A stretch of 64,000 nt of DNA from Actinoallomurus bryophytorum (lineage in GTDB: Bacteria > Actinomycetota > Actinomycetes > Streptosporangiales > Streptosporangiaceae): the NCBI RefSeq assembly GCF_006716425.1, contig NZ_VFOZ01000002.1, positions 434,001 to 498,000 of the forward strand. The letters run 5' to 3'. The position numbers were made by a program, and so were the translations under genes. Below, piece by piece: positions 1 through 8,389 of the stretch. The notes below the pieces were generated by a model that was not told the origin of the DNA, searched no databases, and saw only the letters and a list, made by a program, of their open reading frames with translations. Position 1 is the first letter of the stretch; the number at the start of each line of letters is the position of its first letter.

Positions 1-1
1 C

Positions 2-523
2 GAGGTGGCCATGCGCGACGTGGTGACAGCCCTGGTCGCCGCGGGGCACACGCACCTCGGGCACGTCTGCGGCCCGGCCCAGATGGCTCACACGATCATC
101 CGCCGGCGCAGGTTCGAGGCGGTCGCGGCCGAGCACGGGGCCCGCACGACGACGTTCGACGGCGACTACTCCCAGGCGGCCGGTGTCCGCGCGGTGGGCG
201 ACCTCGCCGCGCTGGAGACCGAGCACGACCGGCCCACCGCGCTCGTGTTCGACAACGACGTGATGGCGCTCGGCGCGCTGATCGAGGCCGGCCGTCTCGG
301 CCTGGCCGTCCCGGCCGACCTGTCGCTCGTGGCCTGGGACGACTCCGCACTGTGCCAGTTGGCCGAGCCGCCGCTGAGTGCGGTCAGCCACGACGTGCAG
401 GAACTCGGCGAACTCGTCGGCCAGGTTCTGGCCGGCCAGCTCGGCGGCACGGAGTACCCGCCCGGGGAAAGCGTTGTCACCGCCGCCCCGGCACGATTGA
501 TCGCGCGCGGGTCGAGTATCTAG
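2..523 (+). CDS. LacI-family transcriptional regulator, C-terminal part (cut by window edge)
   Basis: This is the C-terminal half of a LacI/GalR regulator; the DNA-binding domain lies upstream of the window, and the frame is open to its left edge. About 173 residues are visible. They include the periplasmic-binding-protein-like core with the typical PTALVFDNDVMALGAL segment and the LSLVAWDDS strand near residues 105-115, followed by the PPLSAV stretch that ends the effector domain in this family. The gene is complete at its 3' end (TAG at 521-523). It presumably binds a sugar, but neither the ligand nor the target genes can be read from this fragment. Confidence 0.85.
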   Translation, partial: EVAMRDVVTALVAAGHTHLGHVCGPAQMAHTIIRRRRFEAVAAEHGARTTTFDGDYSQAAGVRAVGDLAALETEHDRPTALVFDNDVMALGALIEAGRLGLAVPADLSLVAWDDSALCQLAEPPLSAVSHDVQELGELVGQVLAGQLGGTEYPPGESVVTAAPARLIARGSSI

Positions 524-559
524 TAGATCGAATAGCCCATCTCGGCAGCCCCAAATCGA

Positions 560-1426
560 TCACAGCGGCACCTCAGACGCCTGGTCTGTATTTCTCAAAA
601 GGCGCGCAAGTTCGATCATCGCGCCTGGATGGCCTTGCTGCGCCGCTTCACGCAACCAAGATTCCGCTTCCGTGGACTCTTCCTGCTCGAAGAGAAGACG
701 ACCCAAGCTGTACGAGGCATCAGCATCACCGCCGCTGGCCGCTTGCAAATACCAGGACTTCGCTTCGTTGTCACGACCTGACCTCTGAAGCAAACCACCA
801 AGATTATATGCGGCTATGATATTTCCTTCTGAAGCCGCCCGTCGCCACCAATTTTCAGCTTCTTCGGTACGGCCTGACTCATCGAGAATTATTGCCAGAT
901 CATTCATTGCCGATGTGTCACCGACATCGGCAGCGCGACGAAACCACGTCTCGGCCTCGCCCACGTTTCCCATCCATTTGAGGTCGCTGGCCAGAGCCAG
1001 CATGGCTTGCAGATGACCCAACTCCGCCGCTTTCCGATACCATTCGTCGGATTCTTCCCATTGGTCCTTATCGCCTAGCCAGCGGCCGAGCTCATACATC
1101 GCTTCAAGATGCCCTGCTCGAGCAGCTGACTCGTACCACCGGCCAGCCTCGGCGTCTCGCTCAAAAACAATTTCGAGCAGAAGCCCGAGGTGGAGCATGG
1201 CCGAGAGATTTCCCGCGCCAGCAGCTTTCAGATACCAGGCCTCAGCCTCAGAATGCCCTCCTTCGTCGTCAAGGAGTAAACCCAGCTCGAACATCGCCGC
1301 GGCGGCGCCATCTTCCATGAGCACCTGAGATATCTTGCTCGTTTCCTCGCGCCGGCCCTGCTCTCTGAGTTTCTCTACCGCTCGCAATATTTCGTCGTCA
1401 TCCACGTGCTCGTAAGTTTCGTCCAT
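560..1426 (-). CDS. Sel1/TPR-like repeat protein
   Basis: A 288-residue protein built almost entirely from about seven Sel1-like repeats of roughly 36 residues. Each repeat follows the pattern A..LG.LL...G...EAE.WY.KAA..G, for example near residues 45-80 and 80-115. Such alpha-solenoids act as protein-interaction scaffolds. No signal peptide, membrane segment or catalytic domain is visible, so it is probably cytoplasmic. ATG at 1426 is preceded by an ACGGAGA ribosome site. Codon use differs from its neighbours, with many A/T-ending codons such as TAT, AAT and CTT, which suggests horizontal transfer. The binding partner is unknown. Confidence 0.8.
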   Translation of the reverse strand: MDETYEHVDDDEILRAVEKLREQGRREETSKISQVLMEDGAAAAMFELGLLLDDEGGHSEAEAWYLKAAGAGNLSAMLHLGLLLEIVFERDAEAGRWYESAARAGHLEAMYELGRWLGDKDQWEESDEWYRKAAELGHLQAMLALASDLKWMGNVGEAETWFRRAADVGDTSAMNDLAIILDESGRTEEAENWWRRAASEGNIIAAYNLGGLLQRSGRDNEAKSWYLQAASGGDADASYSLGRLLFEQEESTEAESWLREAAQQGHPGAMIELARLLRNTDQASEVPL

Positions 1427-1543
1427 TCTCCGTGATCCGACCGTGTGCCGCGCGAATACTAAGTTACGCGGTCTGAGTTGAGGTTAAGCGGCGTGACGAT
1501 ATCCGCTGCTCACTCCCGTGACGACGGGTTTTCGGCGGACGGC

Positions 1544-1663
1544 TCACGGGTTGGCCGCGTCCCGGACGGGCTGCGTCTCGAGGTCCGTGGCGAGATTCCG
1601 GGCCTGCCGCACCGCCGTCAGAAGGGCATCCAGGGCGGGGGAAAGGGTCTGTCCGGCATTCGG
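1544..1663 (-). pseudogene. Short protein-like remnant without a start codon
   Basis: Between the Sel1 gene and the YceI gene, one minus-strand frame reads like the end of a helical protein: about 39 codons with a run resembling LSPALDALLTAVRQARNLA, ending at TGA (1544-1546). It opens directly after a TAA and has no start codon. A neighbouring frame does have a good ribosome site (GGGAGGTAACCG) and an ATG, but it stops after 13 codons. The simplest reading is a decayed, frameshifted small gene. No family is recognised. Confidence 0.3.
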
Positions 1664-1723
1664 TTACCTCCCTGATCCCCACGGCTTGATACAGAGAGGT
1701 GCCGAACGTCTTACAGACCCGTC

Positions 1724-2302
1724 TCAGGCAGCCAGGAACGCCTGGATGTCCAGGGCGATGTCGATCTTGTCGGCGACGACGATCTTGGTGCCATCGGCGA
1801 CCAGGCCGAGGGTGATTCCGAAGTCGCGGCGGCTGATGGTCGTCTGGGCCGAAAAACCGATTCGCGGCTCGCCCTGGAGCCCGGTCGGGTCGGAGCCGAG
1901 GAACTCGACCTCAAGGTCCACCGGCCGGGTGACGTCGCGGATCGTCAGCTCGCCCGACAGCACCCAGGAGCCGGCCTCCGGGCGCAGTGTCCGGCTGACG
2001 AACCTCATCTGCGGGTACCGCTCGGCGTCGAAGAAATCAGCCGACCGCAGATGGTCATCGCGCATCGGGGTGCCGGTGTTGACCGAGGTGGTCGCCATCA
2101 CGGCAGTGACGGTCGAGCGAGCAGGGTCGAGGTCGGTGACGATCTGCCCGCTGACATCGGTGAGTGTTCCGCGTACCCGGCTCATCAGGTGGCGCGCCGA
2201 GAAGCTCACCATGGTGTGGGCGGGATCGATGGTCCAGCTGCCCGCGGCCCAGCCGTCGGGCGTCCGCGGGCTGACGGTGGTGGTGTCGGTGGTGGTGGTC
2301 AT
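1724..2302 (-). CDS. YceI-family lipocalin-like protein
   Basis: A 192-residue protein with hallmarks of the YceI family: the N-terminal strand GSWTIDPAHTMVSFSARHLM (residues 20-40), then V.G.(F/L).DVSG, the MRDDHLRSADFFDAERYPQM segment (80-100) and the C-terminal TISRRDFGI motif. YceI proteins form a lipocalin-like beta-barrel that binds polyisoprenoids or other amphipathic molecules, and many are stress-linked. No signal peptide is evident, so it is probably cytoplasmic, as is common for actinobacterial members. ATG at 2302 has an AGGAG site. It is the last gene of a run with the DHFR-like and DoxX genes (gaps of 78 and 66 bp). Confidence 0.92.
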   Translation of the reverse strand: MTTTTDTTTVSPRTPDGWAAGSWTIDPAHTMVSFSARHLMSRVRGTLTDVSGQIVTDLDPARSTVTAVMATTSVNTGTPMRDDHLRSADFFDAERYPQMRFVSRTLRPEAGSWVLSGELTIRDVTRPVDLEVEFLGSDPTGLQGEPRIGFSAQTTISRRDFGITLGLVADGTKIVVADKIDIALDIQAFLAA

Positions 2303-2380
2303 CGGGTTCTCCTGTTCGTTGCCGGTGTTGGTGTGGAGGTGTTCGCCGTCATGTCGACGATGCGTTTTCGGTCGATCGGT

Positions 2381-2992
2381 TCATCGGCGTACCTTGAACC
2401 GCAGGTGAAGCACGCGGTCGCTCCGGATGACCACGTCGGGATCCTCAAGCAGATGCTGCCGGTCGATGCTGCCGAAGTAGCGCTTGCCCGACCCGAACAC
2501 CACCGGCACCACATCCATGGCCACTTCGTCGACGAGGCCGGCCGCGAGGATCTGGCCGCCCACTTCACCGGCGTTCACGGCGACGGTTCGCTCCCCCGCG
2601 AGTTCCTGGGCCTTGGCGATCCCCGCCGCCACGCCGTCGACGAAGTGGTACGACGCCTCGGGGTGCCAACCCTCGGGCTTGGGCCGGTGGGACACCACGA
2701 CCACGTGGTCGCCCGCGGGCGGATGACCTTCCCACCCGTTGACCAGGTCGAACAGTCTGCGGCCCATGACGATCGTGCCGAGTGAGTCCCACGTCGACCG
2801 GACATACTCCGACGATGCGCTGGGGACCTTGAAACGGCTTCCGGCACCGGAATGGTCGAACCCCTCACCGTCGCCGACACCGATCGGGGTGTCCCCGCTG
2901 AAGTACCACTCGTGGAGGGGGCCGGGATCGTCGTTCTCATCGGCGATGAAGCCGTCCACCGACACCACGTTGTGCATGACTACGGCGCCCAT
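2381..2992 (-). CDS. Dihydrofolate reductase family protein (RibD C-terminal type)
   Basis: A 203-residue protein of the RibD-C / DHFR-like fold. It starts MGAVVMHNVVSVDGFIADEND, the classic opening of this family. Near residue 75 it has TIVMGRRLFD (the usual MGR.T/L.. NADPH-contact motif), followed by VVVSHRP and GG.I...GLVDE near 140-155. Members reduce pteridine- or pyrimidine-like substrates with NADPH; many actinobacterial paralogs have no assigned substrate. ATG at 2992 is preceded by GAGGAG. It sits between DoxX and YceI genes in a probable three-gene operon that looks like a redox or stress module. Confidence 0.9.
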   Translation of the reverse strand: MGAVVMHNVVSVDGFIADENDDPGPLHEWYFSGDTPIGVGDGEGFDHSGAGSRFKVPSASSEYVRSTWDSLGTIVMGRRLFDLVNGWEGHPPAGDHVVVVSHRPKPEGWHPEASYHFVDGVAAGIAKAQELAGERTVAVNAGEVGGQILAAGLVDEVAMDVVPVVFGSGKRYFGSIDRQHLLEDPDVVIRSDRVLHLRFKVRR

Positions 2993-3058
2993 CAGATTCT
3001 CCTCATCTCGTCGCGCGGGTCGGCCGTATGACTCGGTGCCGGGTGCTCTGGTGGCCCG

Positions 3059-3478
3059 TCACGACCTCGCCGCCCTTGACGTGAGGCGGTCAGGGCCGTG
3101 GCTGGTCCTCCCGGGTTCGATGGCGCAGGGCCCGAAACGGGCAAAGGCCACGAGGGCCGCGAAAATGCCGAGAAGGACGGTGGGAACGGCGGTCGCGGGC
3201 TCACCGATGGCGATGTTGGTGATCGTTGCGCCGATCATGGTCACAACGAGGCCGATCGCCGCGATGGGCGTCAGAACCGGCATGATCCGCGTTGCCGCAG
3301 GCATCACCAGACCGATGGCGCCCAGTACCTCAGCGGCGCCGGCGAGTTTCAGCAGGGCGACAGGGACTCCCTCGGCCATCTGCTGCAGCTCGCCTGCCGG
3401 CGTCAACAATTTGCTTCCACCAATGACGAGGAATGTGAACGCCAACAACGACGATGCGATCCATACCGCGATTTTCAT
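3059..3478 (-). CDS. DoxX-family membrane protein
   Basis: A 139-residue integral membrane protein with four predicted hydrophobic segments. It opens MKIAVWIASSLLAFTFLVIGGSKLL, the signature start of DoxX-like proteins, then has LAGAAEVLGAIGLVMPA (residues 47-63) and a third and fourth helix around 67-115. DoxX-like proteins are associated with thiol and oxidant homeostasis in actinobacteria, but the specific role of this subgroup is unclear. It is the first gene of the DoxX / DHFR-like / YceI run. A 25-bp inverted repeat lies 26 bp upstream of the start. Confidence 0.88.
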   Translation of the reverse strand: MKIAVWIASSLLAFTFLVIGGSKLLTPAGELQQMAEGVPVALLKLAGAAEVLGAIGLVMPAATRIMPVLTPIAAIGLVVTMIGATITNIAIGEPATAVPTVLLGIFAALVAFARFGPCAIEPGRTSHGPDRLTSRAARS

Positions 3479-3503
3479 GGTGCTGTCCTATCCGGTTCGA
3501 TTC

Positions 3504-3528
3504 GACAGTTCAGACGGTCTGAGCTGTC
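3504..3528. promoter_or_regulatory. Inverted repeat upstream of the DoxX operon (candidate repressor site)
   Basis: Two 11-bp arms, GACAGTTCAGA and TCTGAGCTGTC, flank a 3-bp centre with one mismatch between them. It lies 26 bp upstream of the DoxX ATG in the gap between divergent genes. Size and placement suit a TetR- or MarR-type repressor dimer. No such regulator is encoded next to it, so the binding protein is unknown. A hairpin in a leader RNA is the alternative. Confidence 0.5.
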
Positions 3529-3683
3529 GTGAATGACGACCTCACTCTCCGCCGGCACCGAGGGCGCCTGGTAGTGCGTGACGGCACGAAGGTTCCGGCG
3601 GTTCTGCATGCGGCGATCGTGCATTTTGCATGACTGCGGCCCGCCCGATCCTCGGTGGGGTCGTGGACACTTAGAGTCGAGCT

Positions 3684-5645
3684 GTGCAATCAATCGCCCA
3701 GCACGTCGCGCTCGGCGGGGACCCGTCGTCCGGTGGTGGACGACGCCCCGATCGCCGCGTTGCGGGTCTTGGCGTGGCGACGAGAACGCTGGTGTTCGCC
3801 TATCTCGGTTGCGTGCTGGTCAGCAAGCTCGCCGATGGCAACGAACATCCCGACTTCAGGTACGTCCCGTTCGTTGTCGTGTGCTTCGTGCTGCCGTTCT
3901 GGTATGTGAGCGGACGTGCGCGAGGGCCGTGGCTGCGGTGGCCCTGGCTGCTGCTGCTCGCGCAGTGCGCTGTGACGTATCTCGGGTTCGCCGTCTTCCA
4001 GGATCGCTGGGTGGGCGGCGTTTCCGGGTTGCTCGGCGGGCTGGTGCTGCTGGTGGTGCGGTCGCCCTGGTCCTGGTGGCTGTTCGGCCTTCTCGCCGGT
4101 GCCGAGATCTCGGTGTGGCTGGTGGTCGGGCTGCCGTATCAGCCGCCGGTCAACGCGGCGTACTGGGTGCTGAACGTGTTCGGTAACGTGAGCGTGGGTC
4201 TGTTCGGCCTCACCCGGCTCGCGTCCCTGGTCGAACGGCTCGAGTCCACGCAGGACGTCCTCGCGGGTGCGGCCGTCATGGCGCAGCGGCTCGCCACGGC
4301 GAACGACGTCCGAACCACGATCATGCGACGTCTCGAACAGCTGGGCGAGCACGTCCGCAACGCCCTCACCCATGGGCCGGTCGCCGAACTGACCGAGCTG
4401 CGGCTGGCCGGCGAGGCGGCACGCGCCGCCGCCGCCTCGGCACGCCACATCGTCACCGAGATGCCCGCCCCGCCGGAACTCGGCAGCACGGACGGCATAG
4501 AACGGGTCACGCCCGCGCTGGTACGCCGGATCGTCGCCGCTGTCGTCGTCCTGTACGGCGTCCAGTACCTGCTGAACCTGACCGCCCCCTCCGCCGGTGG
4601 AACAACGGCGAGCGTCGCGACGACGGCGCCGGCCGTACTGGTCGCGGTGACGATGATCCTCCTGCAACTGCGGCACGCCCGCTTCCGCCCCGGAGGCGAA
4701 CTCCCACCCGGATGGCCATGGACGCTCGGGGCGCAGGCCGTGCTCAGTTTCGTCGCATACCCGGTGTTCGGGGTGGCGAGCACGGGGTTCCTCGCGTTCC
4801 TCGGCGGCAGCATCCTGCTGCTGATCGAACGTCCGCTCCGCTGGGTGCTCTTCGGCGCGGTCCTCGCCAGTCTGCCGATGCTGACCTTGCTCAACCCGGC
4901 CGATCTGGCCGGCCTGCCGTTCCGGTTCCAGCTCCAGTGGTCGGTCTACGCCGCCTCCACCCTCGGCGGAGCGGGACTGTTGGTCTACGGGCTGTCGCGG
5001 TTCAACCGGACCGCCGGAGAGCTCGACATCGCGCGGCGACAGCTGGCCCTCGTCGCCGTCACAAGCGAGCGGCTCCGGATCGCGCAGGACGCCCACGACA
5101 CCCTCGGCCTCGGCCTGTCGACCATCGCCCTCAAAAGCGATCTTGCCCGGACGCTCCTCGAGCGCGGCGACCCTCGCGCGCACCGTGAGATGGTGCACAT
5201 GCTGCACCTCGCTAGGACGGTGGCCTCCGACGCGGAGTCCATCGTGCAGAGCGCGCCCGCGCTGGACTTGGACGCGGAGATCGCCACCGCGCGCGACGTG
5301 CTCACGACCGCCGGCGTGACGACCACGATCACACGTACGGACATCCCGCTGGACGCGACCACCGAATCCGAACTCGCCGCGGTCCTCCGCGAGGCGATCA
5401 CCAACATCCTCCGGCACAGCGCCGCACGCGAATGCCGCATCGAGCTCGTCCGCGGCGACAGCCAGGTCTCCCTCGTCATCGACAACGACGGCGCCCCGTC
5501 CGGCCGCGGGGCAGCGCGAGGACACGGGCTGGCCAACATCGCCGCACGCGCCGCCCGGATGGGCGGCTCGATGAGCACCGAAGCCGACGGGAACCGGTTC
5601 ATACTCGCCACTTACGTGCCCGCCGAACCAGGGGCGACGACATGA
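3684..5645 (+). CDS. Sensor histidine kinase with duplicated membrane module
   Basis: A 653-residue NarL/DesK-class kinase. The first membrane block (about residues 28-165) is followed by a soluble helical stretch (180-275). A second membrane block (about 285-445) precedes a HisKA_3 dimerisation domain with the phospho-acceptor His471 in QDAHDTLG. The HATPase_c domain follows, with the N-box in EAITNILRHS near 570-580 and a GHGLANI glycine motif near 613. The first soluble stretch resembles the second dimerisation helix but has no acceptor His, which points to an internal tandem duplication. The GTG start has only a weak ribosome site; GTG 3774 is an alternative. The stop overlaps the downstream regulator start (ATGA). 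Confidence 0.88.
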   Translation: MQSIAQHVALGGDPSSGGGRRPDRRVAGLGVATRTLVFAYLGCVLVSKLADGNEHPDFRYVPFVVVCFVLPFWYVSGRARGPWLRWPWLLLLAQCAVTYLGFAVFQDRWVGGVSGLLGGLVLLVVRSPWSWWLFGLLAGAEISVWLVVGLPYQPPVNAAYWVLNVFGNVSVGLFGLTRLASLVERLESTQDVLAGAAVMAQRLATANDVRTTIMRRLEQLGEHVRNALTHGPVAELTELRLAGEAARAAAASARHIVTEMPAPPELGSTDGIERVTPALVRRIVAAVVVLYGVQYLLNLTAPSAGGTTASVATTAPAVLVAVTMILLQLRHARFRPGGELPPGWPWTLGAQAVLSFVAYPVFGVASTGFLAFLGGSILLLIERPLRWVLFGAVLASLPMLTLLNPADLAGLPFRFQLQWSVYAASTLGGAGLLVYGLSRFNRTAGELDIARRQLALVAVTSERLRIAQDAHDTLGLGLSTIALKSDLARTLLERGDPRAHREMVHMLHLARTVASDAESIVQSAPALDLDAEIATARDVLTTAGVTTTITRTDIPLDATTESELAAVLREAITNILRHSAARECRIELVRGDSQVSLVIDNDGAPSGRGAARGHGLANIAARAARMGGSMSTEADGNRFILATYVPAEPGATT

Positions 5646-6247
5646 TCCGCATCCTGATCGCCGAGGACTCCGCCATCCTCCGCGACACCCTCGTCTCGGT
5701 GCTCGACCTCGAAGACGACCTGACCGTGGTCGCCGATGTCGCGACAGGCATGGAGATCGTGCCCGCGGCCCGCCTGCACGCCCCGGATGTCGCCGTGCTC
5801 GACATCGACCTTCCCGGTATCGACGGATTGACCGCGGCCGGGCAGATGTCCGCAGAGCTCCCCGCCTGCAGCGTCCTGATCCTGACCGCTCACGCCCGGC
5901 CCGCCAACCTCCGAGCCGCCCTGAACGCACACGTCGCGGGGTTCCTCGCCAAAGACACCTCGGCGCGCGACCTCATCACCGCCATCCGCACCATTGCCGC
6001 AGGCGGCCGCGTCGTCGACCCCGAAGTGGCGATCGCCGCGATCGAAACCCGGCCCAGCCCGCTCACCGCACGCGAGACCGACGTACTCCGCCTCCACGCC
6101 CAAGGAGCCGGTCCCCGCGACATCGCGAACACGCTGTACCTGTCCTATGGCACGGTCCGCAACTACCTCGCCTCCGCGACCGACAAGCTCGGCGCACGCA
6201 ACCGGACCGACGCAGCCATCATCGCAAGTCAACAAGGGTGGCTTTAG
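5642..6247 (+). CDS. Response regulator, NarL/LuxR type
   Basis: A 201-residue DNA-binding response regulator. The receiver domain (1-120) has the acidic pair ED (8-9), the phospho-acceptor Asp54 in VAVLDIDLPG, the conserved Thr in ILTAH and Lys in LAKDTS. A LuxR-type HTH follows (about 135-200), with LTARETDVLRL and GTVRNYLASATDKLGARNR. The ATG overlaps the kinase stop by four bases, so the two are translationally coupled and form a cognate pair. Of the known pairs it looks most like the DesK/DesR class, but the signal is unknown. It belongs to the same transcript as the kinase at 3684-5645. Confidence 0.93.
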   Translation: MIRILIAEDSAILRDTLVSVLDLEDDLTVVADVATGMEIVPAARLHAPDVAVLDIDLPGIDGLTAAGQMSAELPACSVLILTAHARPANLRAALNAHVAGFLAKDTSARDLITAIRTIAAGGRVVDPEVAIAAIETRPSPLTARETDVLRLHAQGAGPRDIANTLYLSYGTVRNYLASATDKLGARNRTDAAIIASQQGWL

Positions 6248-6505
6248 CGATAAACCCGGGTCTGCCGCCATGACATCTCGGTCGTCTGGTCCACCTCGCC
6301 GTGACCATTCCAGTGATGGGAACGGGACTTTGATATCCGAGCTGGGACGGCGGAACCGGCGATCCCGAATTGCAGAAAGGTTCGAACTTTCTTGAATGGA
6401 TGAACTCAAAGTCACCCGACATGATAGCTTCAGCGAATTAATCCATGAGTACGCGCGCGCGCGCACGCATTCCCGCATATCGCATTCTCAGGTGAACGAG
6501 GAATT
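6248..6505. other. Intergenic region with an alternating purine-pyrimidine tract
   Basis: No gene is supported in this 258-bp gap. Its composition is patchy: a relatively AT-rich section around 6360-6450, then a 21-bp alternating tract at about 6450-6470 made mainly of CG/GC dinucleotides, a sequence type able to adopt Z-DNA. The promoter of the following lipoprotein gene must lie here, and a GAGGAA ribosome site precedes its ATG. I could not identify a convincing -35/-10 pair or a terminator for the two-component operon. Confidence 0.4.
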
Positions 6506-8068
6506 ATGCATTTCCGGTCTTTGGTCGCCAGCGGGCTCGCCGGAGTGGTGGTCATATGTGCCACGGCGTGCGGAGGCACGTCGCGGACGGCGGATGTTAA
6601 GGCCGCGGAGCTGCCACGCGCGATGAGCCGGTCGGTGTCTTCCGACGGCTGCCGCGGGGTCTCCGTTGGGCCGGCTCGGGCGATGGTCGACACCGCCACG
6701 GCGAAGCGGCTCGGACTCGACATCTGGCCCGACACCGCGCTCGGCGTGATCCGTGACGGCGACGACCGGTATCGCTTCCTCTCCACCGGCACGCCCGGTG
6801 GACGCCCTCCCCAGCAGGTGATCGTCACCTCGGGGACGTTGTCCGACCCGGTGGCGGGAGGAGTCGTCAGCGAGCGTCCGGTGACGAACGTGCCGGCCGG
6901 CTATGACTACGCCGGCGGTGGCCCGATCTACCGGGACCCGGCGAGCGGCCTCGTCCTGGAGATGCTGCACCTCGAACGCCCGTACGCGGACGATCCCGGC
7001 CAGTTCTACACCGAGCTCCATCTCGGCCGGTTCGATCCCGCGACGGGGTCCGTGACCCGGCTAGGAGCGATCGTGAGCCCGCACGCGAGTTTCGAGCTCG
7101 CCGGCAGGTCGAAGACCACGATCGACATCGGTGTCTCGTCGCTCAGCGTGGTGACCGCAGGCTCGACGAAGTATCTGTACGTCTACTTCCCGGACGCGTC
7201 GGCGGATGCCTCCGGGAAGATCGCGTTCAGCGGGCTCTCGGTGGCACGCGCGCCGCTGGACGATGTGCTCAGCGCCGCGAAGAACGGCCAGGTGACGGGG
7301 TGGAGCAAGTACGCCAACGGCGGATGGGAACAGCCCGGACTCGGCGGCGCGTCCTCCGACCTCACCCCGGGCCAGCCGATGGCCTGGCATCCGGACGTGG
7401 CCCGGGATGAATCGGTCAGCATCATGGTGGCCGGCGTTTCACCGCGCGAGATGGTGCTGGCGGACTCCGCCGACGGAGTGACGGGCTGGTCCGCGCAACA
7501 CCCCTTGTTCCGCGACACGGCGTACTACGACGCGTACCCGACGGTCGTCGGCAGCGGCTCGGACCCCGCGCATCCGGGGAGCGCGTTCTTCGTCTACTAC
7601 ACGCAGTGGCAGAGTTCGTCGCCCGACTGGTCCAAGGCAAGGCTGATGCGCCGGTCGGTGACCTGCACGGAAGGCCTGACGGCCGCGAAGGTGCCCTTCG
7701 TCCGCTACAGCGACGGCACCCGCCACCAGGTCACCACGGGACCTGTGGCCGGCGCGGGCTATCACGAAGAAGCCCGATGGAACCTCCTGACCGCGCAGAC
7801 ACCAGGCACCATCCCGCTGTACGGCTGCCTCAACGGGGCCGCCGACTACTACGTCTCGACCGACGCCGGCTGCGGAGGCACGCAGTACTCGATCCTGCAG
7901 ACCGAGGGCTGGATCTACACCGATCCGCCGGAGGCACCGTCGACGGCGCTGTACCGCTGCTACATCCGCAGCCTGGGCGACCACTTCGTCTCGACCCGAT
8001 CCGACTGCGAGGCCCCGGGCAACCCGGACGTCGCCCCCGAAGGACGCCTCGGCTACGCGCTCACATGA
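6506..8068 (+). CDS. Secreted lipoprotein, beta-propeller-like with C-terminal repeat domain
   Basis: A 520-residue exported protein. The signal sequence ends in ICATAC, so Cys22 is the likely lipidation site, although the -3 residue is not the usual Leu. Residues about 45-410 are beta-rich, with repeated phrases such as GGGPIYRDP, LYVYFPD and AFFVYYTQW; this resembles the five-bladed propeller proteins related to glycoside hydrolase families 43/62, but no catalytic triad can be assigned. Residues 425-520 hold two similar units (PLYGCLNGAADYYVSTD and ALYRCYIRSLGDHFVSTR) like the DUF5648-type repeats found in secreted bacterial enzymes. ATG 6506 has a nearby GAGGA site. Function unknown. Confidence 0.75.
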   Translation: MHFRSLVASGLAGVVVICATACGGTSRTADVKAAELPRAMSRSVSSDGCRGVSVGPARAMVDTATAKRLGLDIWPDTALGVIRDGDDRYRFLSTGTPGGRPPQQVIVTSGTLSDPVAGGVVSERPVTNVPAGYDYAGGGPIYRDPASGLVLEMLHLERPYADDPGQFYTELHLGRFDPATGSVTRLGAIVSPHASFELAGRSKTTIDIGVSSLSVVTAGSTKYLYVYFPDASADASGKIAFSGLSVARAPLDDVLSAAKNGQVTGWSKYANGGWEQPGLGGASSDLTPGQPMAWHPDVARDESVSIMVAGVSPREMVLADSADGVTGWSAQHPLFRDTAYYDAYPTVVGSGSDPAHPGSAFFVYYTQWQSSSPDWSKARLMRRSVTCTEGLTAAKVPFVRYSDGTRHQVTTGPVAGAGYHEEARWNLLTAQTPGTIPLYGCLNGAADYYVSTDAGCGGTQYSILQTEGWIYTDPPEAPSTALYRCYIRSLGDHFVSTRSDCEAPGNPDVAPEGRLGYALT

Positions 8069-8385
8069 CCCGGTGGCCGATGCTTTCAGCACGGCGAGCA
8101 CGGTCGGTGCGCACGGCGTGCCGGAGCAGAAGTGCGGCGGTGGCCAGGCAGGTCAGGATGCCCGCCAGGCCTGCTTCGGGGCCGAACGTGCCACCGGTCA
8201 GCGCGGTGGGCCCGGACAGCCTGGTCTGGATCAGGCCGCCGAACTCGCTCGACTTGCCGGACACGGCGGTGCCGAACCCCGCTTCGGCGACGTTCCAGGC
8301 GAAGTGGATGCCGATCGGTAGCCACAGGGCGCGGGTAGCCATGTAGGCGGCGCCCAGCATGAGACCGCCCTGCAGGATGCCGACG
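8061..8385 (-). pseudogene. CPBP-family intramembrane protease, 5'-truncated remnant
   Basis: The reading frame encodes the C-terminal third of a CPBP (CAAX protease and bacteriocin-processing) membrane protein. GAAYMATRALWLPIGIHFAWN is the family's third conserved motif, with its catalytic His, and two further hydrophobic segments follow. The first two motifs (the EE..R and F...H helices) are absent, and homology stops near 8385, where a histidine-kinase fragment on the other strand begins. The gene therefore lost its 5' two thirds and should be inactive. It overlaps the 3' end of the lipoprotein gene by 8 bp. Confidence 0.7.
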
Positions 8386-8389
8386 TCAG

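Noticed and set aside
1861-1880. CCGATTCGC stretch resembling the LacI-type operator
   Set aside because: It lies inside the YceI coding sequence and only one half matches.
3484-3503. GGTTCGATTCGA stretch upstream of DoxX as a copy of the CGAANCGNTTCG operator
   Set aside because: The half sites are in the wrong relative order, and the stronger inverted repeat beside it better explains control of this operon.
3690-5930. Very long minus-strand open frame (746 codons) opposite the sensor kinase
   Set aside because: Low-complexity Arg/Gly/Ala-rich translation with no domain; it is the codon-bias shadow of the kinase gene, whose protein has clear family motifs.
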